Shown piece by piece: positions 34,769 to 36,186 of a stretch of 36,186 nt of DNA; position 1 is the stretch's first letter, and each line of letters begins with the position of its first letter. The notes beneath the pieces were generated by a model. That model had not been told where the DNA came from and did no database searches. It worked only from the letters and a program-made list of their open reading frames with translations. Made by a program: the position numbers and the translations under genes. The stretch is from Chloroflexota bacterium. Lineage in GTDB: Bacteria > Chloroflexota > UBA11872. The stretch lies in contig WTFW01000126.1 in assembly GCA_011523785.1 (NCBI GenBank), forward strand, positions 1 to 36,186, in the 5' to 3' direction.

Positions 34769-36186
34769 TCACCTTGAGTACTCTGAAGGACTTCGCGTGT
34801 TTCCATTAATTACAAAAACGAACACTTTAGATGGAAATGCGGCCTGCGTGTCTTTGCCCCCATGACTCTCAACATCCGCGAGCAGTATGTCATTCTTGAT
34901 GTCTCCCGTCGGACTATCTTTGACCGTTGTATCAAGCACTAACAGAACACTGACCTGGCGTGCTTCGACGCCACTGTATTGGACAGATTGCTCGCTGTAT
35001 TTGTCAATGATATAGCTACGGTCACCATTCTCACGCTCAACCTTTAGCTCAACTATTACGCCGCGGAATCTGATGTCCGTAATTCCGCCAGCTTGGCTTG
35101 TATGTTCTTGCACATCACTTCCGAGCTGAAATCTAAGATCGCGAGCAACTGACCTCTGGAATTCGTGCTCCGAAACTTCACTCCGACCCTTGAAAGCTGC
35201 TTCCTGCGAATAAGTGGCAACCAATTTGGTGAGCGCTTGCACCATATCGAAGAGTTCGGACAGCTCTTCCTGAACTTCAGGGCAATCACGAATCAACTCG
35301 GTAATAAGGCGGACAACGTGCTGATCTAGTGGTGCGTTTCCAGTCGCTAGAGGTAGACGGGTCGTGTCAGAAACTCTCAAGCGCATCTCGGTATGCCCAA
35401 TCAATGGAACCTCAATATAGTCATGATCGACGGTCTCAAACGCTCCGCTGATTGCAAATACAAGATCTTCGAGCACGCTACTCTGCGCGGAGTGGAATCT
35501 AATGTGCCCGGGTAGTTCCGCTTCAAAATCTCCACAGTTGACATCAAGAGGCCTTTCAATGAAAAACTCGGTTGCAGAATACTCTGTCGGTGGACATGTT
35601 GTCGATAACGTGATGTGTAAGCGATGAGCTTCGTCGGGCCACCCGAGCCCACGGATTCGAAAGCGAAGTGCATATAGTACATGCGGCCGAAGGAATGTAG
35701 GTGCCGTCAGAGGTGCGTTGTCAATTGAAATGACGATTCTCAAAACTGGTTCTATCGGTTCACTACTCTTAGTCGATTTAAACGCCGATCCATGTACCCG
35801 AGGATTTACTTTACGCCAGTATAGAGTCGGTAGAGGCAAGCTACTGATCAGATGTTGGGCAAAACGATATGTGACGTCCGATTCGAATGCCAGAGCAAGC
35901 GATGTTAAATACTGATGAAGATACCCATAGTCTTTTGAGCCGCTCATCTGCACCTTGAGCAGTTGTCGTAGCCTTGTGCCTAAGACTTCGGCTCGCGCGC
36001 GCTCTTTGAGTAGATCGCCGGAAGCACTCTTGGCAATCTCCTCGCACAGGAGATGGCTCTCAAGTGCTCGCAGGGCGTATTCGGCTAGTGTCCATTCGTG
36101 CGGCACGCTATCGCTGGGCGTATGGTCTAGCAAGGCTTCGAGTTCTTCGATAAACTCCCGTATATGGGTGCTCGATAGTTCATGAG
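34769..36186 (-). CDS. Unknown protein with PD-(D/E)XK nuclease-like C-terminus, 5' end beyond the window
   Basis: The leftward frame stays open to the right edge (at least 471 residues). A TTG at 36133 is not a convincing start because the preceding codons (ending FIEELEAL before that point) continue naturally. The C-terminal quarter has EFQRSVARDL followed by GGITDIRFRGVIVELKVE. This is a D-x8-E-x-K arrangement (about 35042-35077) typical of PD-(D/E)XK restriction-like nucleases. The N-terminal two thirds is not recognised. The base composition is visibly lower in G+C and the codon use less biased than in the rest of the window, suggesting transfer. It may be a defence or mobile-DNA gene, but no partner is in view. 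Confidence 0.7.
   Translation of the reverse strand, partial: HELSSTHIREFIEELEALLDHTPSDSVPHEWTLAEYALRALESHLLCEEIAKSASGDLLKERARAEVLGTRLRQLLKVQMSGSKDYGYLHQYLTSLALAFESDVTYRFAQHLISSLPLPTLYWRKVNPRVHGSAFKSTKSSEPIEPVLRIVISIDNAPLTAPTFLRPHVLYALRFRIRGLGWPDEAHRLHITLSTTCPPTEYSATEFFIERPLDVNCGDFEAELPGHIRFHSAQSSVLEDLVFAISGAFETVDHDYIEVPLIGHTEMRLRVSDTTRLPLATGNAPLDQHVVRLITELIRDCPEVQEELSELFDMVQALTKLVATYSQEAAFKGRSEVSEHEFQRSVARDLRFQLGSDVQEHTSQAGGITDIRFRGVIVELKVERENGDRSYIIDKYSEQSVQYSGVEARQVSVLLVLDTTVKDSPTGDIKNDILLADVESHGGKDTQAAFPSKVFVFVINGNTRSPSEYSR

Overview
The window is G+C-rich (by eye about two thirds) and carries no rRNA, tRNA or taxonomic marker gene. Several traits point to a Chloroflexota bacterium, possibly of the SAR202 or sponge/soil heterotroph type: lipoproteins with long Ala/Pro/Thr linkers, a solute-binding-type lipoprotein with repeated VEREVV-like heptads, WxxDG repeats in a secreted protein, and a pile-up of Gfo/Idh/MocA oxidoreductases beside an enolase-superfamily dehydratase. 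This is inference from gene style, not from a phylogenetic marker.

Region 1 (1-8.9 kb) is a sugar or polyol catabolism island. It holds five Gfo/Idh/MocA oxidoreductases (two of them a diverged tandem duplicate), a TIM-barrel sugar phosphate isomerase/epimerase, a NIPSNAP protein, a GNAT acetyltransferase and an SplB-like radical SAM protein. Region 2 (8.9-16.5 kb) is a complete oligopeptide/oligosaccharide-type ABC importer split into two divergent transcripts. Binding protein, small lipoprotein, two ATPases and a GH43-like beta-propeller read leftward; the two permeases read rightward. A strong stem-loop follows the binding-protein gene. Region 3 (16.5-21.5 kb, all leftward) has a sixth Gfo/Idh enzyme, a galactonate/mannonate-dehydratase-like enolase-superfamily enzyme, a small P-loop kinase and a fused Mg-chelatase-like AAA+/VWA protein. 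The importer, the GH43-like protein, the dehydratase and the dehydrogenases could together take up and oxidise glycans or sugar acids, but the substrate cannot be read from sequence.

Region 4 (22-28.3 kb) has two large lipoproteins flanking lgt, the enzyme that lipidates them, followed by trxB and an unknown membrane-anchored protein. One of the lipoproteins joins a seven-repeat cysteine-paired RCC1-like propeller to a PQQ-type sugar dehydrogenase-like propeller. Region 5 (28.3-36.2 kb) has a DUF4268 nuclease-like protein, a 754-residue secreted repeat protein with a decayed peptidase motif, a methyltransferase, a YceI protein and an M20 peptidase. A lower-G+C gene with a PD-(D/E)XK signature runs off the right edge.

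The most unusual signals are the two repeat-rich exported proteins, two genes that appear to lack any ATG/GTG/TTG start (ATT or CTG for the oppD-like gene, ATA after a perfect Shine-Dalgarno for the 754-residue protein), and the split importer with its small lipoprotein. No CRISPR array, transposase or prophage gene was seen.
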